From positions 2,421,346 through 2,485,345 of the forward strand of contig AP018269.1 of assembly GCA_003994795.1 (NCBI GenBank): DNA of 64,000 nucleotides, read 5' to 3'. How positions within the stretch are numbered: position 1 is the stretch's first letter; every line of letters begins with the position of its first letter. The notes beneath the pieces are model-generated. The model had not been told where the DNA came from and did no database searches. It saw only the letters and a list, made by a program, of their open reading frames with translations. Positions 45,237-54,642 of the stretch are shown here, piece by piece. A program made the position numbers and the translations under genes. The stretch comes from Cylindrospermum sp. NIES-4074 (GTDB taxonomy: Bacteria > Cyanobacteriota > Cyanobacteriia > Cyanobacteriales > Nostocaceae).

Positions 45237-46115
45237 CTAAAGACGATATCTCTGCATTTCATGATTCTTTGTCAATTGCCTATAGGTGTCAAAAAAGCCG
45301 TTGGCAATATCTGGTAAGTCGGGACACAAAGCTTTGTGAGCTTCTGGAAGCTTGTACCAAGGAATAGTAGGATAAAGGTGATGGACGTAATGATATCCAC
45401 GGTTATGAGCCAAAAGGTTAGGCAAAAAACTAATGTTTGAGCGGGTGCCTGACTGAGTATTAAAGTGATCTATGAGTTCTGACCAATAGATAAAGCAAGC
45501 AAAAGGCCATAGCAAAGGAATAAACCAGTAGAGAATTAGCAGGTTAATATTGCCGGAAAGCAGAAAAGTGAGAATAATCAACAGCCAAAAGATGGATAAT
45601 TTGCAGCCACTCTGGAATGGATGATAGTCCAATAGCTTTAGCTCATGATAGATTCCCGTACGTACTCCCAGAAAAAGATAGAATGTAGAAAATCCAATTA
45701 AGGGTTTGATAAAAAAGAGAAATGGTAGATTATTATTGGCTTTATATACGCCCAATTGCTCATAATAAGCTGCCAAATAATCCTGCTCTTTTCCTAAAAA
45801 TTTATGATGTGGCCAGTGATGCTGGCGATAATAGAAGATTGTGGTGACAACAGGAAAAGCATAGAGAAATTCTAAATTTTCGTTCCATTCTTTCTGTTTA
45901 AATAAGTTGTAATGAGTCGCTTCATGGGTCAGGACTTCTCCCAGGGCAAATTGAAAGAATCCAATAATCCAGATAGCGAGAAAATAGACAAATAGATTAT
46001 TTGCCCAAATACTAAAAGCAGCTACTAGAAAAATTGCACTCCAATCCCTGAACAAAGCTAAGAACGCTCTGAGGTCGTTCTGTTCAACAAAGTCACTCGG
46101 CTTGAGTTGTTTCAT
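45237..46115 (-). CDS. Membrane fatty-acid desaturase-type protein
   Basis: A 292-residue integral membrane diiron enzyme with three histidine boxes: HEATH (HxxxH), HHWPHH and HYVHH in the order of membrane desaturases and related hydroxylases. Four or more hydrophobic segments flank them. NRGYHYVHHLYPTIPWYKLPEAH fits acyl-lipid desaturase or carotenoid ketolase/hydroxylase relatives. The exact substrate cannot be chosen from sequence. Single gene, divergent from nothing nearby. Confidence 0.82.
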   Translation of the reverse strand: MKQLKPSDFVEQNDLRAFLALFRDWSAIFLVAAFSIWANNLFVYFLAIWIIGFFQFALGEVLTHEATHYNLFKQKEWNENLEFLYAFPVVTTIFYYRQHHWPHHKFLGKEQDYLAAYYEQLGVYKANNNLPFLFFIKPLIGFSTFYLFLGVRTGIYHELKLLDYHPFQSGCKLSIFWLLIILTFLLSGNINLLILYWFIPLLWPFACFIYWSELIDHFNTQSGTRSNISFLPNLLAHNRGYHYVHHLYPTIPWYKLPEAHKALCPDLPDIANGFFDTYRQLTKNHEMQRYRL

Positions 46116-46170
46116 AAAAATATGGAATCCCCCGCTATAGCGTCAACTGAGCGGTGGGAATAGGTCAAAT

Positions 46171-48672
46171 TTAAAGAATGATGTTTGAGATTAGCTCTCT
46201 TACCTTGATGGCGGAATCTTTTTGCAATGCTGAGGTGGCGATCGCCTCAGCCTCAGCTACACTTAATTGAGCGATCGCCAATTTGATTGCAGGTATGGCT
46301 TGGGGATTCACACTTAATTCATCCAGCCCCAAACCGATTAAAATCGATGTTGCTAAGGGGTTTGCTGCCACTTCACCACATAACCCTACCCAAATTCCCC
46401 CAGCATGAGCAGCTTTGACTGTTCGTTGCACCATCCGCAACACGGCTGGATGTAAGGCATCCACTAAACCTGCTACTCTGGGATTGGTGCGATCGCCAGC
46501 CATAACATATTGGCTGAGGTCATTGGTGCCAATACTAAAAAAATCTACTTCATTCGCTAACTGATCAGCGATCGCTACCGCTGAGGGTATCTCTACCATA
46601 ATACCCACTTCCATAGTTTTATCGAAGGGGATATTTGCTTGACTGAGTTCCGCTTGCACTTCACTCAAAATTACTTTTGCTGCTCTTACCTCTGTGACAG
46701 TGGCAATCATCGGCAACATTACCTTAATTTTGTGTTCTGCACTGGCTCGCAAGATAGCCCGTAACTGAGTTTTAAACAGATCCAGGTGATCCAGGCAGAA
46801 ACGGATTCCCCTCCAGCCTAAGAAAGGATTGGCTTCGGGAACCCCTATCTGAAGGTAGGGAAGTGGTTTATCTCCTCCTACGTCCAAGGTGCGAATGATT
46901 AAGGGACGGGTATCGAGAATTTTGGCGATCGCCTGATAAACTGCTAATTGTTCCTCTTCTGTCGGTGCATTTGTCCTGTCTAAATAGAGAAATTCTGTCC
47001 GTAATAGTCCCACACCTTCAGCACCATTAGATACAGCAACTTGAGCATCAGCTACACTCCCAATATTAGCTAAAACCTTAACCCGCCGACCATCATGGGT
47101 AATTGCTGGCTGGTGCGCTTTATTTCGTGCTTCCTGTTGGGCAGTTTGCCATGCGTGGCGTTTGGACTGTAATAAACTCAGGGTATCTGCTTGTGGTTCC
47201 ACCCAAGCTTGACCACTTTCACCATCAAGGGCAATTAGAGTACCATCAGCCAAGTGCAACACCCCGGCATCTACACCCAAAACAGCGGGGATACCTAAAG
47301 TCCGGGCAATGATGGCACTGTGAGAAGTGGCACTGCCAGAAGTCGTACAAATACCTAAAACCTTTGTTGGGTCTAGTCTAGCAGTATCCGAAGGTGATAA
47401 ATCTGTAGCCACCAAAATGGCAGGTTCCGAGAGATGCAAATTACTGGGACTATTTCCCATTAATAATCTCAACACCCTTTGCCCTACATCTACCACATCA
47501 TCAACTCGTTCTTGGAGGTAAGCATCCTCTAAAATGCGGTAGGAATGAGCCACTTCATTAACTACAGATTGCCAAGCAGCTTCCGCATTCAGGCGTTGTT
47601 CCACAATCCGCTGGTGAACTGCTTCTAGTAATACGGGGTCTTGTAAAAACAGCAAATGGGCATCAAAAATTGCTGCTTCTGCATCACCAATTTGAATAGA
47701 TGCTTCAAAGAGTAATGTCTGAATTTCTTGTTTAGCGATTTGGATGGCTGTTTGTAAACGTTGCCATTCGACTTCTACATTTTCAACGTAGTATTCTGTA
47801 AAATGAACAGGATGAGATTGGAAATGGACAACTGGAGCGATCGCAATTCCCGGAGAAGCAGCAATTCCTGTAAGTTCGCTGTGAGTCTGTGGTGTAACTT
47901 GTTGTGGCGCTATCGGTGTCTCAAAAGCGCGATCATCTTCACCAAAGTTGTTAATTACTAATGTTTGCAATGCTGTCAGCGCTGCTTCTGCATCTGCACC
48001 AATGGCCGTAATTAACAATTCATGTCCTTGACGCACCCCTAAAGTTGCTACCTGGTTAATACTGTCACCTCTGACAGCTTCTGAACCTCTGGTTAAATTC
48101 TGCACCTGAATTTGGGATTGAAACCGGGATGCTGTGGCGACAAATTGAGCAGCGGGACGTGCGTGTAAACCTAAGCGGTTGGTGATAGCGAGGCGAATTT
48201 CTCGCGTTTGTGATTCTGGGTTGGTTGTCTGTGTGTGGAATTCAGGGATAATTGTTGTGCTGGATATACCCAACTGTGCGGCTTTAGCGGCTAATGCTCC
48301 CCGTGCTTCCGTGAGGACTTGCTGAATATCGCCACCCGCAGCAGCAGCAACGACAGCGGCTAAAGCACCTTCTACTAGGGGTGCTTCACACAGATAGACT
48401 TTTTCTCGCTGTTCTGGGGGTAGAAACTCCAGCGCCATTTCCGCACTCATCAAAGCGCTACCCAAATCCATTAGCACCAGAATACCATCATCTGTGAAAA
48501 TAGATGCGATCGCCTCATAAACCTGCATTGGATCTGTACCCAATGGATTTTGAGCATCTTCAATACCTGCCGCAACAGCAAGAGGAACTTGGCCCTGAAC
48601 CATTTGCGCCGCCAGTTCCCGCACTCCCAGAGCTAATTGTTTACTGTGAGAAACTATAACAATTCCAACCAC
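46171..48672 (-). CDS. dhaM: DhaM-type PTS multiphosphoryl transfer protein (EIIA-HPr-EI)
   Basis: PEP-dependent phosphoryl donor for dihydroxyacetone kinase. The 833 residues contain a DhaM EIIA domain (1-130, phospho-site H9 in VIVSHS), an HPr domain (about 157-245, H170 in LGLHARPAAQ) and a full enzyme I (about 265-833, H451 in GSATSHSAIIAR, PEP-binding GVGLLRTEFLYLDR, GTNDLSQYVMAGDR, CGEVAANP). All three phospho-histidines are present. The partners dhaK and dhaL lie about 9.4 kb away on the same strand. Complete sugar PTS systems are uncommon in cyanobacteria. Confidence 0.94.
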   Translation of the reverse strand: MVGIVIVSHSKQLALGVRELAAQMVQGQVPLAVAAGIEDAQNPLGTDPMQVYEAIASIFTDDGILVLMDLGSALMSAEMALEFLPPEQREKVYLCEAPLVEGALAAVVAAAAGGDIQQVLTEARGALAAKAAQLGISSTTIIPEFHTQTTNPESQTREIRLAITNRLGLHARPAAQFVATASRFQSQIQVQNLTRGSEAVRGDSINQVATLGVRQGHELLITAIGADAEAALTALQTLVINNFGEDDRAFETPIAPQQVTPQTHSELTGIAASPGIAIAPVVHFQSHPVHFTEYYVENVEVEWQRLQTAIQIAKQEIQTLLFEASIQIGDAEAAIFDAHLLFLQDPVLLEAVHQRIVEQRLNAEAAWQSVVNEVAHSYRILEDAYLQERVDDVVDVGQRVLRLLMGNSPSNLHLSEPAILVATDLSPSDTARLDPTKVLGICTTSGSATSHSAIIARTLGIPAVLGVDAGVLHLADGTLIALDGESGQAWVEPQADTLSLLQSKRHAWQTAQQEARNKAHQPAITHDGRRVKVLANIGSVADAQVAVSNGAEGVGLLRTEFLYLDRTNAPTEEEQLAVYQAIAKILDTRPLIIRTLDVGGDKPLPYLQIGVPEANPFLGWRGIRFCLDHLDLFKTQLRAILRASAEHKIKVMLPMIATVTEVRAAKVILSEVQAELSQANIPFDKTMEVGIMVEIPSAVAIADQLANEVDFFSIGTNDLSQYVMAGDRTNPRVAGLVDALHPAVLRMVQRTVKAAHAGGIWVGLCGEVAANPLATSILIGLGLDELSVNPQAIPAIKLAIAQLSVAEAEAIATSALQKDSAIKVRELISNIIL

Positions 48673-48757
48673 TGCAACACCATTAACCTTGTTGAGAGGC
48701 TTGTGTTTAATCAGTTATCCATTTCATTATTTTCTACCACACCACCAAAAACAGCAA

Positions 48758-49963
48758 TTATTTTGATTGAACTTCTAACTGACCGAAAATATTTCGGTTA
48801 TTTTGGCTAGAAATGCGGACAAAATAGCCCTCTTTCAACGGTATTTGTGGCTTCCACTCATAAACTCCATCGCTAGCGGTACGAGAAGAAATGTCTTGGA
48901 TACTTTTGTTCCCATCGTACAACTTAATCGACACATCAGCATCGAGATTATCGCGCCACAAGATTAAATAAGGCTGATTTTTCTCCAGCAACACCTTACT
49001 CACCGGCTGACTGACAAAAATCCGGGGGAGAACCTGCGTTTTGCGGCGTTGGCGGAATCCCAGATAATGGGGTAAATGTCGGTAAATGGGATTCTCTTGA
49101 GAATTAAACAGTTGGGGAAAGATGATATTTCCCTTTTGGGAATTGAAAAGATAAGTTGAACGTCCGCCATCAACAGTGATAATCTCGCCTTTAACGCCTA
49201 ATTTACGTAATAATTCTGCTGCTTCATCAAGTGTGGTTTCATTCACCGTCATTATTAATAATAGTTCGTCGCCGGGAATCCCATCTTTATTTAAAGTCCC
49301 CATAACTTGATATTTATTTACTCGATTTTTGGCTAATACGTTTGCCGGATGATCACTGTAGCGGTAAGACACGATCGCATTTTTAACATCCTTTTGGTTG
49401 AGAGGCGCACCGCTCACTGGGTCATAATTAGTAATGTAGGCTTTGTTCTCATCCCAAACCAAAGCTTTGAGGCGAACTGTTCTATAAAATTTATCTTGCG
49501 GTTGCTTAATCGGCCCATAGGGACTGTTTCCGCCAGTAATAACTACACCATTGAGTTTAATTGGGAAAGATAATTGTGTACTAGCTTGGTATTGCTCAAA
49601 AAAGGAACAATTGATCAGGGAAAAAACCTGATTACCGTAAAGTTTTTGATATTCGTTCGTTACTTCCGAAAATACCTTATTCTTAAAGTAAGGGCTGTAA
49701 TGTCCACCTTCTCCTTGATAGTATTTACCTTCACCTCGACCCATATTATCTACTTCACCAACTAATTGGTCTATGTGCATTTTTCGCAGGTCGATGATTT
49801 GTAAGTAGGCTTCGTTGCCGTTGGTTAGTTGTTTTTTGTATAAGCCTGCGCCGTCAATGACTTGCAGCGGTTGATAATCGGATAGGGGGTTAAAGGTTTG
49901 GGAGATTGTGAAACTTAAAATAATGGGTACGAAGAAATAAAATATGTTTATGACAATATTCAT
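48758..49963 (-). CDS. Phosphodiester glycosidase (NAGPA-domain) family protein
   Basis: A 401-residue protein with an N-terminal hydrophobic signal or anchor (residues 5-20). The core shows VFSLINCSFFEQYQ, the KLNGVVITGG strand, VNETTLDEAAELLRKLGVKGEIITVDGGRSTYL (equivalent of LDGGGSSTL in NAGPA proteins) and PHYLGFRQRRK at the end of the domain. A C-terminal beta-sandwich-like region follows. Domain relatives cleave phosphodiester-linked sugars or act in exopolysaccharide turnover. Predicted extracytoplasmic. It is 85 bases upstream of dhaM on the same strand. Confidence 0.78.
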   Translation of the reverse strand: MNIVINIFYFFVPIILSFTISQTFNPLSDYQPLQVIDGAGLYKKQLTNGNEAYLQIIDLRKMHIDQLVGEVDNMGRGEGKYYQGEGGHYSPYFKNKVFSEVTNEYQKLYGNQVFSLINCSFFEQYQASTQLSFPIKLNGVVITGGNSPYGPIKQPQDKFYRTVRLKALVWDENKAYITNYDPVSGAPLNQKDVKNAIVSYRYSDHPANVLAKNRVNKYQVMGTLNKDGIPGDELLLIMTVNETTLDEAAELLRKLGVKGEIITVDGGRSTYLFNSQKGNIIFPQLFNSQENPIYRHLPHYLGFRQRRKTQVLPRIFVSQPVSKVLLEKNQPYLILWRDNLDADVSIKLYDGNKSIQDISSRTASDGVYEWKPQIPLKEGYFVRISSQNNRNIFGQLEVQSK

Positions 49964-50023
49964 ATTTTTTATTCAGCAATAAGTTTCTGAAATTATAGCG
50001 CTTCTCGGTTGCGCGCAATACAC

Positions 50024-50057
50024 AATGTAGAGACGTTACATGTAACGTCTCTACATT
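50024..50057 (+). repeat. Perfect 34-bp palindrome (AATGTAGAGACGTTACA + complement)
   Basis: A perfect inverted repeat with no loop, related to 19367-19398. It lies between two divergent genes, so it is not a simple terminator. Confidence 0.85.
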
Positions 50058-50097
50058 ATGGCAATGTATTTAATCCAAATGAAAACGGCTATAATTA

Positions 50098-50121
50098 ACC
50101 ACAGATGAACACAGATAAATT
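50098..50121 (+). repeat. Dispersed CACAGATGAACACAGAT repeat
   Basis: A single-unit copy of the repeat also found at 1653 and 52211. Confidence 0.7.
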
Positions 50122-50185
50122 TGTGCATCAGCAGATTAGGAAACGCTATATATTAAATGATTAGGTATTTAGACAACGGGGGTAG

Positions 50186-51037
50186 ATGATGCCAACTTTA
50201 CAGGGGAAAGTCGCTGTTGTCACGGGAGCAAGTCGCGGTGCGGGACGTGGTATTGCACTTGCATTAGGGGAAGTTGGAGCTACTGTCTACGTAACTGGAC
50301 GCAGTGTTAAAGGCAATTCCACATCTGATAATATACCAGGAAGTATCGACGAGACAGCGCTGTTGGTGACAGTGCGGGGTGGTGTGGGTATTCCGGTGCA
50401 GTGTAACCATACGCTGGATGCAGAGGTAGAAGCGCTGTTCGCACGGGTTAAGGAGGAACAGGGACGCCTGGATATTTTGGTAAATAATGCTTGGGGAGGC
50501 TATGAAAATTATAATGGCGATCGCTGGAGTGATGAGACAAAATTTACTGATCCCTTTTGGCAGCAGTCAATGCAACGATGGGAAGGAATGTTTACTGCTG
50601 GAGTGCGATCGCATCTTTTATCTAGTCGCTTTGCAGTTCCCCTAATGTTACCACACCATCACGGGTTAATTGTCAATACCACCGCTTGGGATAGAGACAA
50701 ATATCTTGGTAATTTGTTCTATGATTTGGCAAAAAACGCCGTTAACCGCATGGCTTTTGCAATGGCGCTGGAATTGCGGGAGTATAATATTGCTGCTGTC
50801 ACCCTAGCACCGGGGTTTATGCGGACTGAAAGGGTTTTGGCGGCTTATGCTGAAAATAGCTTTGATTTGAGTGGTACAGAGTCACCGGAGTATATTGGCA
50901 GAGCGATCGCATCTCTCGCCGCTGATGATAATGTAATGGAAAAATCAGGAAAAGTGCTGTCCGTGGGTGATTTAGCTCAGGAGTACGGTTTTACCGACAT
51001 TGATGGGAGGTTGATTCCAGCGTTTAAGATTGAGTGA
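50186..51037 (+). CDS. Short-chain dehydrogenase/reductase
   Basis: A 283-residue NAD(P)-dependent oxidoreductase. The cofactor motif is TGASRGAGRG near the N-terminus, with NNAWGG (NNAG equivalent) at about residue 102 and the catalytic tyrosine and lysine in FYDLAKNAVNRM. The serine position is represented in IVNTTAWD, where threonine replaces the usual serine and the site is less standard. A GGGGGTAG string precedes the ATG pair at 50186/50189. Substrate unknown; cyanobacterial relatives of this atypical SDR are uncharacterised. Not clearly in an operon. Confidence 0.85.
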   Translation: MMPTLQGKVAVVTGASRGAGRGIALALGEVGATVYVTGRSVKGNSTSDNIPGSIDETALLVTVRGGVGIPVQCNHTLDAEVEALFARVKEEQGRLDILVNNAWGGYENYNGDRWSDETKFTDPFWQQSMQRWEGMFTAGVRSHLLSSRFAVPLMLPHHHGLIVNTTAWDRDKYLGNLFYDLAKNAVNRMAFAMALELREYNIAAVTLAPGFMRTERVLAAYAENSFDLSGTESPEYIGRAIASLAADDNVMEKSGKVLSVGDLAQEYGFTDIDGRLIPAFKIE

Positions 51038-51161
51038 GCAGGGATGAAAATGGCGTGTAAGCTGAAAATTCTATAATTTGCATACCATCATTTAATATAA
51101 CTCTTGTGGGGTGGGCATCTTGCCCGCCATTAATATGCTTTCTTAAAAGCGCAACAGCATT

Positions 51162-51518
51162 ATGCGAATAATATTAATACTTAATACTTTTTTTGAAATA
51201 GCTATTGGTTGTCTAATGTTCTTTTTCCCAACTCTGCTTTTAAAGGATAGCAATTTAGCTATTTCTTTGTTGCGGGTGATTGGAAGCGGCGCTTTGGCTT
51301 TAGGAACTTTAAGTTTTTTGATGCTGGGTTTAAGCAAACCAAAAGAATTAAAACCAGGATTAATTACGCTATGTTCTTTTCACTCTTTGGTGGCAATATC
51401 CCAAGTGATAAACTTGAGCAATAACATAATTAGTATAGTTGTGTTTCTTGTGCATTCATTATTTGCTGTGTTATTTATCAGCCTTTTGTGGAATCATCAC
51501 AAAAGTGAGCAGAAGTAG
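51162..51518 (+). CDS. Small hypothetical membrane protein
   Basis: A 118-residue protein with four predicted transmembrane helices (about 3-22, 33-58, 68-85, 88-108) and a short basic C-terminus. No recognised family or catalytic motif. It follows the SDR by 124 bases on the same strand. Confidence 0.6.
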   Translation: MRIILILNTFFEIAIGCLMFFFPTLLLKDSNLAISLLRVIGSGALALGTLSFLMLGLSKPKELKPGLITLCSFHSLVAISQVINLSNNIISIVVFLVHSLFAVLFISLLWNHHKSEQK

Positions 51519-51597
51519 AGGAAAAAATACCCAATTTCTTAGAGAATTCGGGTATCTAGAGTCTTTCGATTTTCACAAATCAAATAATACCCAAAAT

Positions 51598-52176
51598 TCA
51601 AGCTTTGAGTTTTGGTAAAACAGTTATGAATTCGGGTTTGTTGAGAGTTGCTAAATAAAGTTCAACCTCAATATCGGGATAGCGATTATGAATTGACCAA
51701 TAAGCTTGATTCAAATAATCTGTATGTACTTGCAATTCTCGCTTTGGATCTTTGCTTAAATTAGGGTCAACCATGATTGCATAAGCTCCGCAATCTTGAT
51801 GGTCGAGAATAATCACTTTTTTGATATGATGTAATCGATAGGATATATCTAGCTGATCCCAAAATGCTTCGGACTCAGATGGATGAGGGAATCCTGATAT
51901 AGCCAGAGAAGCACCCGCTAAAGCTGTCCAATCATACTGACCATCTAAGTTTTTTCTCCTTAAAAAGTAGCGCTCTGCTGTCATAAAGCGAAAGTCAATG
52001 CAACTCAGAACTAAAGCTTTAGTTTGATGACCTTTGGCTCTAGCAGGTGCGGCTGATTGCAGAATTGTAAAAGCTACTGCTCCGGGAAGGAGAGATTTAA
52101 GAAAATGACGACGACTAGCCGTAGGAGAGCAACAAAGACATTGACCCATTTTCGATAGATTGATAGTGTTTTTCAT
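51598..52176 (-). CDS. Tat-exported carbonic-anhydrase-like protein
   Basis: A 192-residue protein from the ATG at 52176 with AAGAGA upstream. A longer frame reaches 52236, but that part lies in a dispersed repeat. The N-terminus has a twin-arginine signal (SRRHFLK at 21-27, then LLPGAVAFTILQSAAPARA). The mature part shows CIDFRF (C-x-D-x-R) and HQDCGAY (H-x-x-C), the zinc and catalytic-dyad motifs of beta-carbonic anhydrases, but it is shorter and otherwise divergent. Periplasmic hydration of CO2 is plausible, not certain. Confidence 0.72.
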   Translation of the reverse strand: MKNTINLSKMGQCLCCSPTASRRHFLKSLLPGAVAFTILQSAAPARAKGHQTKALVLSCIDFRFMTAERYFLRRKNLDGQYDWTALAGASLAISGFPHPSESEAFWDQLDISYRLHHIKKVIILDHQDCGAYAIMVDPNLSKDPKRELQVHTDYLNQAYWSIHNRYPDIEVELYLATLNKPEFITVLPKLKA

Positions 52177-52210
52177 TAAATCTCTTGAAAAGTCAAATTT
52201 ATGATAATTA

Positions 52211-52240
52211 AACCACAGATGAACACAGATGAACACAGAT
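52211..52240 (+). repeat. Dispersed CACAGATGAACACAGAT repeat
   Basis: Matches the copy at 1653-1682 almost base for base (AACCACAGATGAACACAG then the repeated unit). It overlaps false upstream starts of the carbonic-anhydrase-like gene. Confidence 0.85.
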
Positions 52241-52348
52241 AAAATTGAGGCTTTAGAATCTTTAATTATTGTTTACGAGACTGCGGGTGATGCGCTTCCA
52301 GAAGCGACGGTTTTTTCAAGTTAAATTGTCGTGCTTATTAACATTCCA

Positions 52349-52458
52349 CCTCAGAATGTATTCTGAGGCTAATAGCGCAAGTCTACTTTAGTAGACTGGA
52401 ATCTTTATTTAGTCTACTTTAGTAGACTTTTGCTATGAGACTGGGAATTCATTCCCAG
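52349..52458 (+). repeat. Cluster of four palindromes
   Basis: CCTCAGAATGTATTCTGAGG (52349-52368), AGTCTACTTTAGTAGACT twice (52380-52397 and 52411-52428) and CTGGGAATTCATTCCCAG (52441-52458). It lies in the 425-bp gap before the broken ATPase gene. No coding frame is supported in this gap. Confidence 0.85.
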
Positions 52459-52661
52459 ACGGAACAGCAACGAAGCGAGTGATTTAGCAGATGTCTGGTA
52501 TTTGTAAAGGTTTGTAAAGGCGATCGCTCTTTCTCTTGTTATTTTACATCCTAGCCTCATCAAAATCAGTAGTCTGGTTGATGGTTGATTGCTGCAAATT
52601 TCCACTTAGCTACACAAGAAGGTGTTAGACTGAAGGCTCAGTAGTCTTCAATATACCAAGT

Positions 52662-53095
52662 ATGTCTACTTACAAATTAAACCGGATTGTTTTCAATGAT
52701 GGCACAACTATTGATCCTGGCAATCTTACTGTCATCATTGGGCCAAATAATTCTGGCAAAAGTCGTGCTTTGAAAGATATTGCTTTTCAAGCAACAGAGA
52801 TATCATCTCCGGGAGGAGTGATTGTTACAGATGTAGAGTTTACACTGCCGCAAAATTTTCAAGACTTTGATAAAAAATACGATCTAGAATTGACTTCAGA
52901 TATTTACAATAAAGACGTTACACGACTGCGTACTCTAGATGCTAAATTATGTGAACGACATGAAGCTAGTATATATAATCCCTTATCCTTTATCTCTTTT
53001 GCCGAGTGGTTGGAGAGTGCATATCAAAGGGAAGGTTTGAATAACGTTCAATTTTTTAGGAAATATTTAGCTCAAGGATTAATTGCTTTTCTCAC
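52662..53095 (+). pseudogene. OLD-like ATPase, N-terminal part, cut by IS66
   Basis: The first 144 codons of an AAA/ABC-type ATPase with P-loop IGPNNSGKS at about residues 26-34. The frame meets the terminal repeat of IS66 copy 2 and stops at TAA three bases into the element. The continuation of the protein lies at 56137-57380 beyond three more mobile pieces. Intact relatives pair this P-loop with a C-terminal TOPRIM nuclease domain (OLD family), several of which act in phage defence. The gene is therefore inactive as it stands. Confidence 0.82.
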
Positions 53096-54642
53096 GTAAG
53101 GATTCAGGTCAGGGGGTATTGACAAGTGTGATATGAGAGGGGGAGTATAAAAGGTATGCAAAAAGACTTGCCTCCAAAACTAGAGAGTGAGACCTTGAGA
53201 CAGTTGGCGACAGAGCAGCTGGTAGAGATGATTATTGAGCAGGCAAACGCTATAGTTCAGCTAAAATCCAAAGTAATAGAACTACAACAAGAAATAGAGA
53301 AACTAAAAGTTAGTAGAGATTTAGACAGCACAACATCATCAAAACCACCGTCGGGAGACATCCTCAAAAAACCCGAAAACAAACAAGAGGATAAACCAGA
53401 AGAGAGTGAGGCTGCAAAACGGAAACCAGGAGGACAACCAGGGCATCCAGGAAAAACGAGAAAGGGGTTTGGTCGAGTAGATAGGTTTGAGATATTACGA
53501 CCTCAAATGTGTAGTTGCTGTGGTCAGAGAGAATTTCGTGCCGAACCAATAAAAATCGAAACACAGCAAGTAGCACAGTTGGTGGAGAGGCCAATCGAAA
53601 TAGTAGAATATCAAAGATATACGTGCATTTGCAGCGAGTGTGGCGAAACGCAAACAGCAGAATGGTCTCCAGAGATGGTACCAGGGCAAGATATAGGAAT
53701 TAGACTACAAGCTTTCTTGGGATGGATAAATAATTACGGTCATTTATCTTATGAAAAACAACAAGAACTATTGTGGGAACTGGGTGAAATAGAAATCGGG
53801 GTGGGAACCTTAGTAGCCACGAATGAACGAATAGATGGTGCAGTAGCTCAAAGTATTGACTTGCTTAAAGAGTGGATAAAACAAACCCAGCCAAATATCC
53901 ATTCGGATGAAACACCTTGGGTAGTCAAAGGGGTAAAAGAATGGTTATGGATTTTTGCCAACACCGACTTCGCTTTATTTCATGCTGCTGATACTCGTTC
54001 TCGCGCCGAATTAGAATCTCTCCTGGGTTCGAGCTACGAAGGTGTACTTAGTTCTGATGACTATAGCGCGTATAATGGTTATCCAGTAAAAGCCCAACAG
54101 AAATGTCTGGCACATTTACGCCGTCACTTCAAGAAACTAATTAAGCTTCCAGGCTTAAATAACCAAGAGATTGGGGCAAAATTTATCAACCTGATAGATG
54201 AAGCCTTTAAAAACTATGCTTTATTCCAACAAACTCAAAACATTGTTGAATTCTTGAGTTGGACATCCGAGTTTAAAACAAAAGTTGAATCTTCTATCAA
54301 AATATGGATTGATAAAGCCGGAGGGGAAGCCAGTAAACTTTTACGCTCCTTGCGGAATAAAGCTCATCAGTGGTGGTATTTTTTAGACCACCCAGAGATA
54401 CCGCCTGATAATAATTTAGCAGAACGAACGTTACGTTTAGCAGTAACAAAAAGAAAAGTTAGTGGAGGTTCCCGTTCTATGGAGCGGTTCCAAGATACTG
54501 CCAATTTATTGACGGTCATACAAACTTGTCGTCGTCAAGGACGTTCTGTAATTGAGTTTTTTGAGCAGGCTATAAAAGCCATAGTTAACACTGCTGTGCA
54601 GACCCCTTCTTTAATACCTCCAGTTTAGACCTGAATCCTTAC
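53096..54642 (+). mobile_element. IS66-family insertion sequence, copy 2 (1547 bp)
   Basis: Same terminal 15-bp inverted repeats and same length as copy 1, opposite orientation. The flanks are TTTCTCAC and AATTCTAC, so there is no target duplication. Left flank is the ATPase gene, right flank is an IS701-like transposase. Absence of the duplication suggests a deletion or recombination between two former copies. Confidence 0.95.
53156..54628 (+). CDS. IS66-family transposase, copy 2
   Basis: 490 residues, identical in protein sequence to the transposase at 4327-5799; domains and motifs as described there (coiled coil, GGQPGHPGKT, two cysteine pairs, HSDETPW, CLAHLRRHF, NLAERTLRLAV). Intact, hence probably able to mobilise both copies. 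It starts 60 bases inside the left inverted repeat. Confidence 0.95.
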   Translation: MQKDLPPKLESETLRQLATEQLVEMIIEQANAIVQLKSKVIELQQEIEKLKVSRDLDSTTSSKPPSGDILKKPENKQEDKPEESEAAKRKPGGQPGHPGKTRKGFGRVDRFEILRPQMCSCCGQREFRAEPIKIETQQVAQLVERPIEIVEYQRYTCICSECGETQTAEWSPEMVPGQDIGIRLQAFLGWINNYGHLSYEKQQELLWELGEIEIGVGTLVATNERIDGAVAQSIDLLKEWIKQTQPNIHSDETPWVVKGVKEWLWIFANTDFALFHAADTRSRAELESLLGSSYEGVLSSDDYSAYNGYPVKAQQKCLAHLRRHFKKLIKLPGLNNQEIGAKFINLIDEAFKNYALFQQTQNIVEFLSWTSEFKTKVESSIKIWIDKAGGEASKLLRSLRNKAHQWWYFLDHPEIPPDNNLAERTLRLAVTKRKVSGGSRSMERFQDTANLLTVIQTCRRQGRSVIEFFEQAIKAIVNTAVQTPSLIPPV

